A stretch of 64,000 bases of DNA from Algicola sagamiensis DSM 14643 (GCF_000374485.1 NZ_KB894493.1:310001-374000); one strand, 5' to 3'; shown: positions 19,970 to 29,776, numbered from the stretch's first letter. The notes: a model not told the origin generated them from the sequence alone. Made by a program: numbers and translations.

Positions 19970-19993
19970 CGGCAAGGGACAACGCCCTTGCCG
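19970..19993 (+). terminator. Hairpin between nhaB and dsbB
   Basis: Perfect 9-bp stem CGGCAAGGG / CCCTTGCCG with a 6-base loop, 18 bases after nhaB. The following TGTTGTTTGG is not a clean T-tract, so read-through into dsbB is likely. Confidence 0.6.
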
Positions 19994-20014
19994 TGTTGTT
20001 TGGGGATGTATAAA

Positions 20015-20539
20015 ATGAACCTATCTCTCGAAAAGTGGCCTACCTACCGCCTCGCTTGGTTTGCCTTGTTTATCACCGCCTTTACCCTGGAAGCTGCTGC
20101 TTTATTTTTTCAATATGGCATGGATTTAAAACCATGCATTATGTGCGTTTATCAGCGCACCGCAGTCATGGGGTTGATCTTTGCCGGACTGGTCGGCATG
20201 ACTATGCCAAAAAACTTTATTGTTCGCGTTGTTGCCTGGGTTTCTTGGGGCGTTTCTGCAATTTGGGGCTTTTTAATTGCGCAGGAACATGCAGATATTC
20301 AGGCAAATCCAGAAGATCACTTCTTTTTAACTTGCGATTTTCTGCCTAATTATCCAAGCTGGATGCCACTTCATGAATGGTTCCCACAAGTATTTAATCC
20401 AACGGGTGATTGCGGCAATATTGATTGGCAGTTTATTGGGCTGTCGATGCCAGGCTGGATGAGCGTTATCTTCTTAGGCTATGCAGCAGCTTTTATCACT
20501 GTTTTTAGCTGGCGTTTATTGAAACTAAGAAAGATATGA
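20015..20539 (+). CDS. dsbB: Disulfide bond formation protein DsbB
   Basis: 174 residues from the ATG at 20015, with GGGGAT nine bases upstream. Four membrane helices. The first periplasmic redox pair is CIMC (KPCIMCVYQR) and the second pair is the Cys in FLTCDFLPNYPSWMPLHEW and the Cys in NPTGDCG. DsbB re-oxidises DsbA and passes electrons to quinone. The extracellular proteases in this window, with their paired cysteines, are likely clients of this pathway. Conserved position after nhaB. Confidence 0.95.
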   Translation: MNLSLEKWPTYRLAWFALFITAFTLEAAALFFQYGMDLKPCIMCVYQRTAVMGLIFAGLVGMTMPKNFIVRVVAWVSWGVSAIWGFLIAQEHADIQANPEDHFFLTCDFLPNYPSWMPLHEWFPQVFNPTGDCGNIDWQFIGLSMPGWMSVIFLGYAAAFITVFSWRLLKLRKI

Positions 20540-20585
20540 GATTGCGAAAGGAACGATTCACTTTCGAGATTAAAGAATCGAGTTA

Positions 20586-20607
20586 GACTCCTGCTTATGC
20601 AGGAGTC
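20586..20607 (-). terminator. Hairpin spanning the yfcL stop codon
   Basis: GACTCCTGC / GCAGGAGTC, a perfect 9-bp stem with a 4-base loop containing the yfcL stop codon. No T-run follows. It may stabilise the 3' end or aid termination between the convergent dsbB and yfcL. Confidence 0.5.
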
Positions 20608-20873
20608 AATGCTGTAATTTTATCCATCAGGCTTCTGACAAGCACAATGTCTTGCGCATTGAGTTCCCCTTGGTCGATCGCCTTCAACAAGCTTTGCTCA
20701 ACATCCGAAAGCAAAGTTTCGATTGTAAAATCTTCCGCTGTGATTTGAAGTTGACCAAGTGCCAAATCAAAGTGACCTCTTAAATAACCGCCTGCAAACA
20801 ACTCATCATCCGTTCCGTTTTCAACTAATGCATCAAATACTTGATTCGTTTTTTCAATAAATGTATCTAACAA
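20595..20873 (-). CDS. yfcL: YfcL family protein
   Basis: 92 residues, matching enterobacterial YfcL in the DDELFAGGYLRGHFDLA block and the VEQSLLKAI...GELNAQD block. Function unknown. It starts with TTG inside the end of the NAD-kinase-like gene (7-base overlap), so the two are translationally coupled. Last gene of the epmC operon. Confidence 0.9.
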   Translation of the reverse strand: MLDTFIEKTNQVFDALVENGTDDELFAGGYLRGHFDLALGQLQITAEDFTIETLLSDVEQSLLKAIDQGELNAQDIVLVRSLMDKITALTPA

Positions 20874-22009
20874 CCTTTTTCTCCCATCCCTACATGGTAC
20901 ATGACGTAATCTTGATAACCTGTGACAACTTTCATCAATCCAGATAATGCCTGATCAAGTTGTTCGTCACCTGTATCCGCAATGAGGGGTCTTCCCTCTA
21001 ATGCCTGAATTTTTTGTTTTGTTGCAAGGATCATTATGTTTTCCTTGCCGATTTGTCGGATAAACGAAGGACTAAGCTGTTGGTTTCCACGGCCAAAAAT
21101 ATGCCCCTGTCCACCAATGAGTGTGATGATCAGTTTCGTAGGGCGACCTTGCGTAAGTTCAATTAATTGACTTGCGGTCACATCACTGGCGACTAGTTGT
21201 TCATCTTCAATGATATCTACACCTAAAAGCGTATTCTCAACACCAAGTGTTTCCATAACGGCAGCAACGGTTGAGCCTGACCCCATCACATAGCGGGTCC
21301 CTACCTCCATTTCATCGACAATAAATGCAGCTAAATCATCTAAGACCAGCTCTTCTGATTCTTTACCACCCATTTTAACTTGCTGAATATATTGAAGCTC
21401 ACACGGTGTTGTCATTTCACCGTATCGTTTTGCTTTCACAATGCCATCTCGAAACTGAGATTCATCAATATCCATGACATCGGCTTGCTGGATAGAAACC
21501 AACTCACCTTTCAGCATCTTTTCAACAACAAGCCCTGCTGCTTTTGGTGTGATCGCATAAACACCTGAATGAATTTTACAACCAGCGGGAATGCCAATCA
21601 CAGGAACTTCAATTTCCAACTCTTCCAGTTGATGACAAATGTTTCTTGCTGTGCCATCACCCCCTGCAAATAAAATCAGATCAACCAATCCTGCCATTGC
21701 TCTAATTGCGGATTCTGTATCGCTTGGGCAAGTCTCATCACTGGCTGGTCGATAGACTTCATGGGAAATAAAGCCCATTTCCTTGGCAAGTTCATATCCC
21801 ATTCCAGAGGAAGCGCTAAAAACTTCCATCTGAGCTTGATAAGGCAAAAGTACCGAGAGTGCTTTACTCGCACGATGAGGAGACATTGGTTGTGCCCCCA
21901 ACGCTTTTGCCTGTTGTAGGATAGATTCACCATCCGTCCCCTTGAGCGCTACACTCCCACCTAAACCTGCGATTGGATTAACGATGAAGCCGACACGTAA
22001 TTTCTGCAT
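20867..22009 (-). CDS. ATP-NAD kinase-like protein (AcoX/COG3199 type)
   Basis: 380 residues from the ATG at 22009, inside the end of epmC. The NAD kinase fold signature is present: GFIVNPIAGLGGSV at the N-terminus and the nucleotide-binding FAGGDGTARNI, plus VIGIPAGCKIHSGVYAITP. It belongs to the group of NAD-kinase-like proteins sometimes annotated as acetoin catabolism protein X; the reaction is unproven for most members. Length and the C-terminal domain exceed classic NAD kinase. It overlaps epmC upstream and yfcL downstream, a tight three-gene operon. Confidence 0.85.
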   Translation of the reverse strand: MQKLRVGFIVNPIAGLGGSVALKGTDGESILQQAKALGAQPMSPHRASKALSVLLPYQAQMEVFSASSGMGYELAKEMGFISHEVYRPASDETCPSDTESAIRAMAGLVDLILFAGGDGTARNICHQLEELEIEVPVIGIPAGCKIHSGVYAITPKAAGLVVEKMLKGELVSIQQADVMDIDESQFRDGIVKAKRYGEMTTPCELQYIQQVKMGGKESEELVLDDLAAFIVDEMEVGTRYVMGSGSTVAAVMETLGVENTLLGVDIIEDEQLVASDVTASQLIELTQGRPTKLIITLIGGQGHIFGRGNQQLSPSFIRQIGKENIMILATKQKIQALEGRPLIADTGDEQLDQALSGLMKVVTGYQDYVMYHVGMGEKGC

Positions 22010-22550
22010 CCTCAACTCGACCTTTAAATTCGAAATCTTTGATTGATAACGGCATCGATATGCCATAGTGTTTTGCGAGCGCCTTCATCAACGTCTCTGC
22101 GCGAGGCGGAAAGCCTTGACTGAGGTAGATGCCCACTTGGTCGTAAACTTTCTTTTGAAATGCCAAGCGATCAGGCTCTACACCGTTTAGGTTGTCACAG
22201 CTGACTTGAAATGGAAATCCAGCAGCAACAGCCAGCCCCCACTCCACAGCCTGTGGCTTGACTTCAACAACTTCAAATTTGGCTTGCTGAGTTTCATCAC
22301 GGCCATCTGGACAATACCAATACCCATAGTCTTCCAATAGTCGCCTCGCAGCCCCAGCAATACACCAATGCGCAATCTCATGGAGTGCACTGGCATAATA
22401 ACCATGCGCAAACACCACACGGTGATAGCAATTGCTTTCATCTGCTGGTAAATATATTGGTTCATCATCTCCTTTGACTAACCGTGTCTGAAAGGTTGAC
22501 TCAAAAGTCTGATTAAACAGATGAATAATCTCTTCAATTTTATGCTGCAT
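21978..22550 (-). CDS. epmC: Elongation factor P hydroxylase EpmC
   Basis: 190 residues, similar to E. coli EpmC (YfcM) along its length: TRLVKGDDEPIYLPADES, VVFAHGYYASALHEIAHWCIAG, YGYWYCPDGRD, VSCDNLNGVEPDR. The HEIAHW motif supplies the metal ligands. EpmC hydroxylates the beta-lysylated lysine of elongation factor P. First gene of the operon with the NAD-kinase-like gene and yfcL. Confidence 0.95.
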   Translation of the reverse strand: MQHKIEEIIHLFNQTFESTFQTRLVKGDDEPIYLPADESNCYHRVVFAHGYYASALHEIAHWCIAGAARRLLEDYGYWYCPDGRDETQQAKFEVVEVKPQAVEWGLAVAAGFPFQVSCDNLNGVEPDRLAFQKKVYDQVGIYLSQGFPPRAETLMKALAKHYGISMPLSIKDFEFKGRVEDAEITCRLHR

Positions 22551-22736
22551 GGGGTAGACATCTATTCACTACAAAACGACCGCATTTTACTGGTTTATCG
22601 GTAGAAAGTAAAAAGTCAGTCGAGTCTAGTTCGATAGCCACGACATTGATTTAAAAATCTTATAAAAATCCTTATCCCGCTTGTTCTTTTATCAATGCTG
22701 GGTTATAAAATTTGAGCACGCTTGAGGAGACTAACT

Positions 22737-24176
22737 ATGCATGCCGAACCCGCGATGACGAATGATCCAATCCAAAGCAAACTACTACATAAATTGGATA
22801 AATTAAGAGAGGACTTCCAGAAAGAGTCCTACCCCTGCCATCAAAAACGAAAAGCAATTCTTCTAGAGCTTAAAGATGGGCTTTTGCGTCATCAAGACGA
22901 AATCTGTGAAGCGATTAGCCAGGATTTTGGCCATCGAAGCCATCATGAAACTCGATTACTAGAATTGATGACTGCAATCAACAGCATCAAACATACGGTG
23001 AAGCACCTCAAATCATGGGTCAAGCCTCAAAAGCGCCCAGTTCACCTGCTTTTTCAACCTGCCAAGAACAAAATCATGTATCAACCGCTTGGGGTTGTCG
23101 GCATCATCGTTCCTTGGAACTACCCACTATTGCTATCCGTCGGTCCATTAATTTCCGCAATCGCAGCCGGCAATAAGGTGATGATGAAACTATCTGAATA
23201 TACCCCGAACTTTAATGCAGTTCTTAAACGGATCATTCATGATACGATTGGTGAACATTACGTAAGAGTGATCCAAGGGGAAGCAGATGTGGGTGTTGCG
23301 TTTTCAACACTGCCATTTGATCACTTACTATTTACGGGTGCAACCTCAGTTGGCCGACATGTCATGCGAGCGGCATCCGAAAACCTGACTCCTGTCACAT
23401 TAGAGTTAGGCGGAAAATCACCCACAATTATCGCACCAGATGCCAACCTCAAAGAAGCGGTTCCAAGGATCTTGTTTGGCAAGTGTGCAAACGCAGGGCA
23501 AACTTGTGTTGCGCCTGACTATATTCTTTGTCCAGCAAACAAAATTGATCATCTTGTCAAAGAAATTCAAGCTAATTTTCAGCGGTTTTATCCAACCGTT
23601 GAAGATAACCCGGATTACACAAGCATCATCAATGATAGACAACGAAAGCGATTGTTCGACTGTCTAGATGAAGCTAGTCAAACCGATGCCATCATTATTT
23701 CATGCCTTGAGGATGACTATTCCGCCTATCGTGAAAAACAAAAACTCCCTTTACAGTTGATTGTAAATGCTGGCGAATCATTAAAGCTCATGAAAGACGA
23801 AATATTTGGCCCTATTCTACCAATCGTCCCTTACGAATCCACAAAGCAAGCATTGCAATATGTTGCAACTCGTCCGAAACCACTTGCTTTGTATCTTTTT
23901 TCAAATGATAACTCAACCATTCAACGTTGGATGGAAAATTCTCACAGTGGTGGGGTGACCATCAATGACACGATGATGCATGTCGGTCAGGAAGATCTTC
24001 CCTTTGGCGGTATCGGTGCATCTGGTATGGGCCACTACCATGGACATGAAGGCTTTTTAACATTCAGTAAAGCGAAACCCATTCACCAAAAAGGCAAGAT
24101 TAATAGCGGCCAGTTTGTCTACCCACCCTATCGACGTTCATTACTGAGCCTCGTCTTGAAAGCCTTTATGCGTTGA
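22737..24176 (+). CDS. Aldehyde dehydrogenase (coniferyl-aldehyde dehydrogenase type)
   Basis: 479 residues from the ATG at 22737, eight bases after a GAGGAG site. Class 3-like ALDH: NAD-binding GVVGIIVPWNYPLLLSVGP, LLFTGATSVGRHVM, catalytic Glu in VTLELGGKSPTI and catalytic Cys in NAGQTCVAPDY. The C-terminal YPPYRRSL is typical of the coniferyl-aldehyde/fatty-aldehyde branch. It oxidises an aldehyde to the acid with NAD(P); the true substrate cannot be read from sequence. Its 3' end overlaps the convergent MFS gene by 36 bases. Confidence 0.85.
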   Translation: MHAEPAMTNDPIQSKLLHKLDKLREDFQKESYPCHQKRKAILLELKDGLLRHQDEICEAISQDFGHRSHHETRLLELMTAINSIKHTVKHLKSWVKPQKRPVHLLFQPAKNKIMYQPLGVVGIIVPWNYPLLLSVGPLISAIAAGNKVMMKLSEYTPNFNAVLKRIIHDTIGEHYVRVIQGEADVGVAFSTLPFDHLLFTGATSVGRHVMRAASENLTPVTLELGGKSPTIIAPDANLKEAVPRILFGKCANAGQTCVAPDYILCPANKIDHLVKEIQANFQRFYPTVEDNPDYTSIINDRQRKRLFDCLDEASQTDAIIISCLEDDYSAYREKQKLPLQLIVNAGESLKLMKDEIFGPILPIVPYESTKQALQYVATRPKPLALYLFSNDNSTIQRWMENSHSGGVTINDTMMHVGQEDLPFGGIGASGMGHYHGHEGFLTFSKAKPIHQKGKINSGQFVYPPYRRSLLSLVLKAFMR

Positions 24177-25343
24177 ATCTGGCTCAGGCTGTTCTTTGGA
24201 CATCATCAGTACAAAGAGCAGCGAAACAAGCGCAACAAGAGCGGCCCATTGGTATGTCCAAAGGGCCCCTGCCCCATTTTGCCAAGTCATGCCAGCCAAA
24301 TAAGCGCCAATAGCTCCCGCTCCAGAATAGACAAGACCAGCATAAAATGCCTGTGCACGACTGAGTTGATGGGGTTCAAAATAGTCATGAATAAACTGAA
24401 TTGCGGCTGCATGGGTCATGGCAAAACTGAGTGCATGGATCAACTGGCTGAAGACTAGCAATGGGATGATATGCGGCACAAAGCCAAGAATACACCACCG
24501 TAATATGGTAAAGAAAACACAAACTATCAATATTGATTTCACTGACCAGAGACTAAAAAATCGACTCGCATATAGAAAAGCGACGATTTCCGCGAAAACA
24601 CCGACAGTAATTAAAGCACCGACCCAATATCCCGAAAAATTCAGGTGCTCAGTCAGCAATAACCCAAAGAAACTATTGAAAGGCGCAGTACTGAGTTGCA
24701 AGCAAAAAGCATAACAAAAGAAAATGATGAATGGCGTCGTGCACATTCTTTTAATCAGAGAGTTTTTCTTAGAAGTACTTTGAGGTGTAACAGGGCTAGA
24801 ACGCAAAAAAAAGGCGTTGAGAATCAAACAAATCATGAGCAACATGATCAGCTCTGGCAATCGATGCGAGCCAAACCATTCCAGCCAGACACCAGCAAGG
24901 AGAACAGCAACAATAAAACCGAGCGATCCCCATAAGCGGATCTGGCTGTAATTTCGATCAGTACCTTGTGTGATCCCAAGTGAAATGACTTCCATCTGCG
25001 GTAAAATTGCAGTCCAAAATAAATTCACCAAGGCTAAGATAATCAAGAGCGGCCAAAAATCTTTGAAGAAAAAAATAAAGCCAAAACTGATGACTGCAAG
25101 CATTCCACCAATTTGAATCAGGCGATGTAACTGTCCTTTTTTATCCGCAATTTGCGCCCAAAGTGAAGGACCAATCACACGCATGAGCGTCGCGACACCA
25201 AGCAGGATCCCAATATCTTCCGAAGAGAACCCTTCACCACTTAAAAAGATACTCAAGTAAGGAGAAACAACACCTAAAACAGAAAAGAAGAAGAAATATA
25301 CTGAACTGACCATCCAAAATTGACGTTGATCAGCACTCAACAT
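24141..25343 (-). CDS. MFS transporter, phenylpropionate/HcaT-like family
   Basis: 400 residues from the ATG at 25343, just after GGGAGG. Twelve hydrophobic segments are apparent. VYFFFFSVLGVVSPYLSIFL, GVATLMRVIGPSLWAQIADKKG and YSQIRLWGSLGFI are typical of the HcaT/LacY-like branch (MFS_1_like). Substrate unknown. It lies 59 bases downstream of aroC on the same strand, a neighbourhood where this transporter occurs in other gammaproteobacteria. Confidence 0.8.
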   Translation of the reverse strand: MLSADQRQFWMVSSVYFFFFSVLGVVSPYLSIFLSGEGFSSEDIGILLGVATLMRVIGPSLWAQIADKKGQLHRLIQIGGMLAVISFGFIFFFKDFWPLLIILALVNLFWTAILPQMEVISLGITQGTDRNYSQIRLWGSLGFIVAVLLAGVWLEWFGSHRLPELIMLLMICLILNAFFLRSSPVTPQSTSKKNSLIKRMCTTPFIIFFCYAFCLQLSTAPFNSFFGLLLTEHLNFSGYWVGALITVGVFAEIVAFLYASRFFSLWSVKSILIVCVFFTILRWCILGFVPHIIPLLVFSQLIHALSFAMTHAAAIQFIHDYFEPHQLSRAQAFYAGLVYSGAGAIGAYLAGMTWQNGAGALWTYQWAALVALVSLLFVLMMSKEQPEPDSTHKGFQDEAQ

Positions 25344-25402
25344 ACACCCTCCCATCACCTAGTATTGAAAGCAGCGCTGTTAAGCACTGCTTTCAAGTAT
25401 CA

Positions 25403-26491
25403 TTATTTTAGAATAGGCGTATCTGTTTTGACTTGGTGATTTTGTGCCATATTTCTTAAATAATGATCCATGAGAACAATCGCCATCATCGCCTCTGCTA
25501 TGGGCACTGCACGGATACCAACACATGGGTCATGACGTCCTTTCGTGATAACTTCCGCTGATTCACCCGTTTTCGTCATTGTTTTTCCAGGCACAGTAAT
25601 GCTGGAAGTTGGCTTGAGGGCAATGGAAGCAATGACATCTTGTCCAGTTGAGATCCCCCCAAGAACTCCACCCGCATGATTGGATTGAAAACCATCCTGT
25701 GTCATTTCATCTCGGTGTTCACTTCCTTTTTGTGAAACAACATCGAACCCATCTCCAATTTCAACCCCTTTGACGGCATTAATGCTCATGAGTGCATGCG
25801 CAAGATCCGCATCAAGTCGATCAAAAACTGGCTCACCTAAGCCAACTGGGACACCTGATGCAACCACCTGGATCTTCGCGCCAACAGAGTCCCCTGCTTT
25901 CATCAGATCTCGCATATAGGTATCCAAATCATCTAATTTATCTTTATCTGGGAAGAAAAATGCATTTTCCTCGACTTGTGACCAATTAAGTTGTTCTGCT
26001 TGAACTGGGCCGAGCTGGGTTAAGCAAGCCCGAATCTCTATACCAAGGGTTTCTTTCAAATATTTTTTTGCAATTGCGCCAGCTGCAACTCGGATCGCGG
26101 TCTCTCGGGCAGAGGAACGACCACCCCCACGATAATCGCGATGACCATATTTTTGATGGTAGGTATAATCTGCATGGCCTGGACGGAATAAGTCCTGAAT
26201 AGCAGAGTAATCTTTTGAACGCTGGTCAGTATTCTCAATAAGAACGCCTATCGATGTTCCTGTGGTTTTTCCTTCAAATACGCCAGAAAGAATGCGGACC
26301 TCATCGGCCTCACGGCGTTTTGTCGTATACCGTGAAGTGCCTGGTTTGCGGCGGTCTAAGTCATATTGTAAGTCTGACTCAGAAATATCCAGCCCTGGAG
26401 GGCAACCATCGATGACACCACCTAGCGCTGGCCCGTGACTCTCTCCAAATGTAGAAACGCGAAATACTTTACCAATTGTATTACCAGCCAT
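25403..26491 (-). CDS. aroC: Chorismate synthase AroC
   Basis: 362 residues from the ATG at 26491, seven bases after AAGGAG; the upstream in-frame extension overlaps prmB and is not native. [44 protein letters not shown] (motif split across a block) and [14 protein letters not shown] are diagnostic. It converts EPSP to chorismate with reduced FMN. Order prmB-aroC on one strand is conserved, with a 2-base gap. Confidence 0.97.
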   Translation of the reverse strand: MAGNTIGKVFRVSTFGESHGPALGGVIDGCPPGLDISESDLQYDLDRRKPGTSRYTTKRREADEVRILSGVFEGKTTGTSIGVLIENTDQRSKDYSAIQDLFRPGHADYTYHQKYGHRDYRGGGRSSARETAIRVAAGAIAKKYLKETLGIEIRACLTQLGPVQAEQLNWSQVEENAFFFPDKDKLDDLDTYMRDLMKAGDSVGAKIQVVASGVPVGLGEPVFDRLDADLAHALMSINAVKGVEIGDGFDVVSQKGSEHRDEMTQDGFQSNHAGGVLGGISTGQDVIASIALKPTSSITVPGKTMTKTGESAEVITKGRHDPCVGIRAVPIAEAMMAIVLMDHYLRNMAQNHQVKTDTPILK

Positions 26492-26493
26492 GA

Positions 26494-27444
26494 TTATGCT
26501 CCTTGAAAAAGATGACGATGTTGTTCTAGTTGAGCCTTTGTGATCACAAGCACACCATGACCGCCTTTTTGAAACTCTACCCATTCAAATGGAACATCCG
26601 GATATTGTGCACGAAGGTGCACTTCACTGTTTCCAACTTCCAAGATCATCACCCCGTCATCCGTCATATGATCTGCTGCTTGCGCTAAAATTCGGCGAGG
26701 TAACTCCAACCCATCCGCTCCACTCGCCAACCCCATTTCTGGCTCGTGTCGGTATTCATCCGGCAGGCTCTCCATGTCTTCTTCATCGACATAAGGCGGG
26801 TTTGAGAGGATCACGTCATATTTCTGCTCACCTAGTGCATCAAAACCGTCAGACAGCATGGGGAAAACTCGGTCAGAGACTCCTAAGGAGTGAATATTCA
26901 TTTCTGCAACGGTTAATGCTTCTGGAGATAAATCCACAGCATCCACTATCGCATCTTCGAAAACATGTGCAGCTGCAATAGCAATACAACCCGAGCCTGT
27001 GCAAAGATCAAGAACATGATGGACAAAGCGTCCTTTCAACCAAGGCTCCAGTTGATTTTCTAATAATTCAGCAATGGGTGAACGTGGCACCAAAACACGC
27101 TCGTCAACATAGAATGGTAAACCCATAAAATAAGCTTGGTTCACCAAGTAAGCCGTAGGAACACGTCCGACAACACGCTGCTCGATGAGCGCTGCCAGTG
27201 TTGATTTTTCATCCTCAGTGACCTTCGAATTTTGGATGGCAGGATATAATGCATCGTTGAGATGAATCGCATGAGTGACTAAGTAGATTGCTTCATCCCA
27301 TGGATTATCAGTCCCATGCCCAAAATAGGCACCATATTCTGAGAGGCGAGATGCAGTCCAGCGAACAAAGTCTTGAACCGTGTTCAATTGTTGGCATGCC
27401 TGTTGGAAATTAACTTGGGTTATCGAAGCATCAGAAGCTTGCAT
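26494..27444 (-). CDS. prmB: Ribosomal protein L3 N5-glutamine methyltransferase PrmB
   Basis: 316 residues. SAM motif [17 protein letters not shown] and the catalytic NPPY in [14 protein letters not shown], plus [21 protein letters not shown]. PrmB methylates a glutamine of ribosomal protein L3. It is followed by aroC as in E. coli. The smrB gene that usually diverges from prmB is absent; the biosynthetic cluster lies there instead. Confidence 0.96.
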   Translation of the reverse strand: MQASDASITQVNFQQACQQLNTVQDFVRWTASRLSEYGAYFGHGTDNPWDEAIYLVTHAIHLNDALYPAIQNSKVTEDEKSTLAALIEQRVVGRVPTAYLVNQAYFMGLPFYVDERVLVPRSPIAELLENQLEPWLKGRFVHHVLDLCTGSGCIAIAAAHVFEDAIVDAVDLSPEALTVAEMNIHSLGVSDRVFPMLSDGFDALGEQKYDVILSNPPYVDEEDMESLPDEYRHEPEMGLASGADGLELPRRILAQAADHMTDDGVMILEVGNSEVHLRAQYPDVPFEWVEFQKGGHGVLVITKAQLEQHRHLFQGA

Positions 27445-27472
27445 GATGGGACATTATCCTTTCATTCATAAA

Positions 27473-27518
27473 ATCTACTCGGATCACGCGACAGAGAGGC
27501 CGTGCGAACAGAGTAGAT
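27473..27518. other. Stem-loop in the prmB upstream region
   Basis: ATCTACTC at 27473-27480 pairs with GAGTAGAT at 27511-27518, and CACG/CGTG pairs inside it, giving a nested hairpin in a 279-base gap between the cluster's last gene and prmB. It could be a leader structure, a weak terminator or an sRNA; no decision possible. Confidence 0.3.
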
Positions 27519-27723
27519 TACTGCAACACAATATCGTTTAAAGTCAGTCACCTGAGCTGAGTGTACTCACTGCCAGATGCCTGTATTCGTGCCTTGTCGT
27601 TCACGATTTTAACTTTCCGCACTATCTTACCTCAAAAAACAAACAAGGACACCTGCACATCACGATTTTAGCTGCTCAAAATGAACTTCATCACCAAGAC
27701 CGTTTTTCTTTCCCCTATAGAAA

Positions 27724-28293
27724 TTACTTCAAATGATCTCGAATGAGTGCAATGACGGTTTCTGGCTCTGGTAAGGATGGATGGCCAACCATCTTCTGGA
27801 GTGATGCGTCAAAATTTTCATGCCAAAGTGGCTCAATCACATGATAACCGTCCTCTTTGAGCTGAGCGATATTTCTTTTAACGGCTGGTTTTTCCCACAT
27901 CACAGCCCCCATGACCGGGAAGAATAATACTGAATAACCCGCAGCCATAATCACTGTTGTTAAACGATTCGTGGCACCACCATGTGCAACCGTTGAAAGC
28001 GTATTTGCCGTCGCGGGCATGACCGCAACAATATCGTGATCAGCGACAATTCGTGATGGTTTATCTGTCGGCCAGTCCTTCGGATTTTCACCACTGATCA
28101 CTCTGTCCGCGTAAAGCGCCAGAGTTTCTGGTGGAATGAAGGTCCCTGCATTGGGTGTCATCAAGACCGTTAACGTACAATTGATATTTGATTTAATGGC
28201 CATCAAGTATCGGGGTAATAATGCAATATCGACGGATCCGGTTACACCAATTAGGATACGAGGTTTTTGTTGAGTTTTTTCTTCGTTCATCAT
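27724..28293 (-). CDS. PPC-decarboxylase-like flavoprotein (HFCD family), HlmF-like
   Basis: 189 residues from the ATG at 28293. It shows the FMN-dependent cysteine decarboxylase (HFCD) fold: ILIGVTGSVDIALLPRYL, the MPATANT version of the PASANT motif, and FPVMGAVMW in place of the usual PxMNxxMW, so the conserved Asn appears as Gly. Relatives are the Coenzyme A enzyme PPC-DC, EpiD/LanD and HlmF. In holomycin synthesis the flavoprotein is proposed to decarboxylate and oxidise a cysteine-derived carboxylate to the ene-thiol. Last gene of the cluster, 54 bases after the phosphoesterase. The N-to-G change may alter the mechanism. Confidence 0.8.
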   Translation of the reverse strand: MMNEEKTQQKPRILIGVTGSVDIALLPRYLMAIKSNINCTLTVLMTPNAGTFIPPETLALYADRVISGENPKDWPTDKPSRIVADHDIVAVMPATANTLSTVAHGGATNRLTTVIMAAGYSVLFFPVMGAVMWEKPAVKRNIAQLKEDGYHVIEPLWHENFDASLQKMVGHPSLPEPETVIALIRDHLK

Positions 28294-28347
28294 CAAGTGA
28301 CTCTATTCGTTTGTTTTATTATATCTGCATCTTTGTAGAAGCAGCGG

Positions 28348-29229
28348 TTATAAACCAACACTTCGCAGATGGTCCATTTGAGGTGAATAGTTCTCACCCT
28401 TTGCATCATACAAAAGCGTTTCCAACTCAACCAAAAATGAGTTGGGTGGCTGATTCTCACGCTCCTTCGGATAGCCTAAAGAAACCTCAGCATGGATCAC
28501 ACCTTCATATATATCCACGCTCGGGAGGTGCAAATGACCATATATCACGAGTTTTGCATTCAGCTGCTCTACCATTTTACGCGTTTTATTCGTCCCACAC
28601 CAAATTGCAAAGTCAGGGTTTTTCAGTCCATTCGTCGCCTCTTTGATTAAGGGGAAATGACTGACAAGAACAATTGGTTCTTCCGAGTCGAGCTGGCGAA
28701 GCCGCTCGTCTGTATAAGCAACTCTTTCATCACACCAATTCATTACACTTTGGTATGGAAATGCTTTTAAGAAAAACTCATCAGAACTCATCGCACCTGA
28801 ACGCCTTGCTCTTTCCACTGCTTGCAACGCAGTATGATCGGCTGCATTTCTAAATGAGTAATCATATAAAGTAAAAATAGGGGCAATTGTGACGTGGGAG
28901 CCATCCTGACAGGTATAACGCAGGAATGGATCTTCTGGTGTCGCAACACCATATCGTCGACAAATCTTGACCAAGTGCTTGTATCTGAGCTCTCCTGGTA
29001 ATTTCAACTTATCATTGGGTGTACTCCAAAGCTCATGATTTCCAGGTGTCCATATCACTTTTTCAAACCGATCAGCCAGTAAGCTGATCGCCCACTCAAA
29101 ATCTGACTCTTGTTCAGCGATATCGCCTGCCAGGATCAGCCAGTCATGTTCCGTCTCAGGCCAAAACGCAGATACAACAGCGCGATTTCCGGCATGAGAT
29201 ACATGTAAATCACTCACAGCAAATAACAT
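28348..29229 (-). CDS. Metallophosphoesterase (calcineurin-like)
   Basis: 293 residues. The five metal-binding blocks are in order: VSDLHVSH, LILAGDIAE, WTPGNHELW, VLVSHFPL and VIYGHLHLPS. It should hydrolyse a phosphomonoester or phosphodiester with two metals; the substrate is unknown. It sits inside the biosynthetic operon, 21 bases after the globin gene, with a GGAAG site. It is not part of the holomycin core as I know it, so it may be a tailoring, resistance or regulatory addition. Confidence 0.85.
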   Translation of the reverse strand: MLFAVSDLHVSHAGNRAVVSAFWPETEHDWLILAGDIAEQESDFEWAISLLADRFEKVIWTPGNHELWSTPNDKLKLPGELRYKHLVKICRRYGVATPEDPFLRYTCQDGSHVTIAPIFTLYDYSFRNAADHTALQAVERARRSGAMSSDEFFLKAFPYQSVMNWCDERVAYTDERLRQLDSEEPIVLVSHFPLIKEATNGLKNPDFAIWCGTNKTRKMVEQLNAKLVIYGHLHLPSVDIYEGVIHAEVSLGYPKERENQPPNSFLVELETLLYDAKGENYSPQMDHLRSVGL

Positions 29230-29250
29230 GCAGCGCTTCCATTTGATTTG

Positions 29251-29715
29251 TTAAGGTGTACCCGGAGGTGCAACTCCCCAGCCCCATTTCAATATCGTCT
29301 CTCGTGTTGGCATTGGTGCACCAGGTTGTGAGTTACTCAGTGCGCGACGGGAGCCAAATTCAATATAGCCGACAAATGCCGCTCGGAATTCTGGATCCTG
29401 AGGTAAGTCAACTTCCTCGACCGTTTCCATCATTAATTCAACCCAACGGTCACGTTGTTCTGGTTTGATCGCCCGACCTCGGTGCATTTTAATCATATTT
29501 TTAAAACCACCCCGCTCCTCAGTGTAGAGTGGCTCCCCACCAAGGACTTCTTCAAACCACATCGCGACATGCTCATGATGGTCAGGGGGCATATGCTTAA
29601 ATAAAGGCGCTAGCATTTCATCAACTTCTACTTTTGCATAAAACTTCTTCAATAAACGCCGAAGAACAGGCCGGCCTCCCATCCATTCAAAGATGGTTGG
29701 TGTTTCGTTTTCCAT
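29251..29715 (-). CDS. Group II truncated haemoglobin, HlmG-like
   Basis: 154 residues from the ATG at 29715, after GAGGAAATCAAA; two upstream in-frame starts are less supported. IFEWMGGRPVLRRLLKKFY is the typical N-terminus of group II truncated globins, followed by APLFKHMPPDHHEHVAMWFEEVLGG, MHRGRAI with the likely proximal His, and RRALSNSQPG near the end. A globin is part of the holomycin cluster (HlmG), where its role (oxygen supply, electron transfer or NO protection) is undefined. It lies 60 bases downstream of the first acyltransferase. Confidence 0.88.
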   Translation of the reverse strand: MENETPTIFEWMGGRPVLRRLLKKFYAKVEVDEMLAPLFKHMPPDHHEHVAMWFEEVLGGEPLYTEERGGFKNMIKMHRGRAIKPEQRDRWVELMMETVEEVDLPQDPEFRAAFVGYIEFGSRRALSNSQPGAPMPTRETILKWGWGVAPPGTP

Positions 29716-29776
29716 TTTGATTTCCTCTTCATAGCTCATCAAAATATCATTCGGATGAGCGAGATAACCTATCTAT

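Noticed and set aside
24249-24935. Plus-strand ORFs opposite the MFS gene
   Set aside because: Antisense shadows of a strong transporter gene.
24141-25343. MFS protein as the cluster's exporter
   Set aside because: It belongs to the HcaT-like uptake branch and sits with aroC, separated from the cluster by aroC and prmB.
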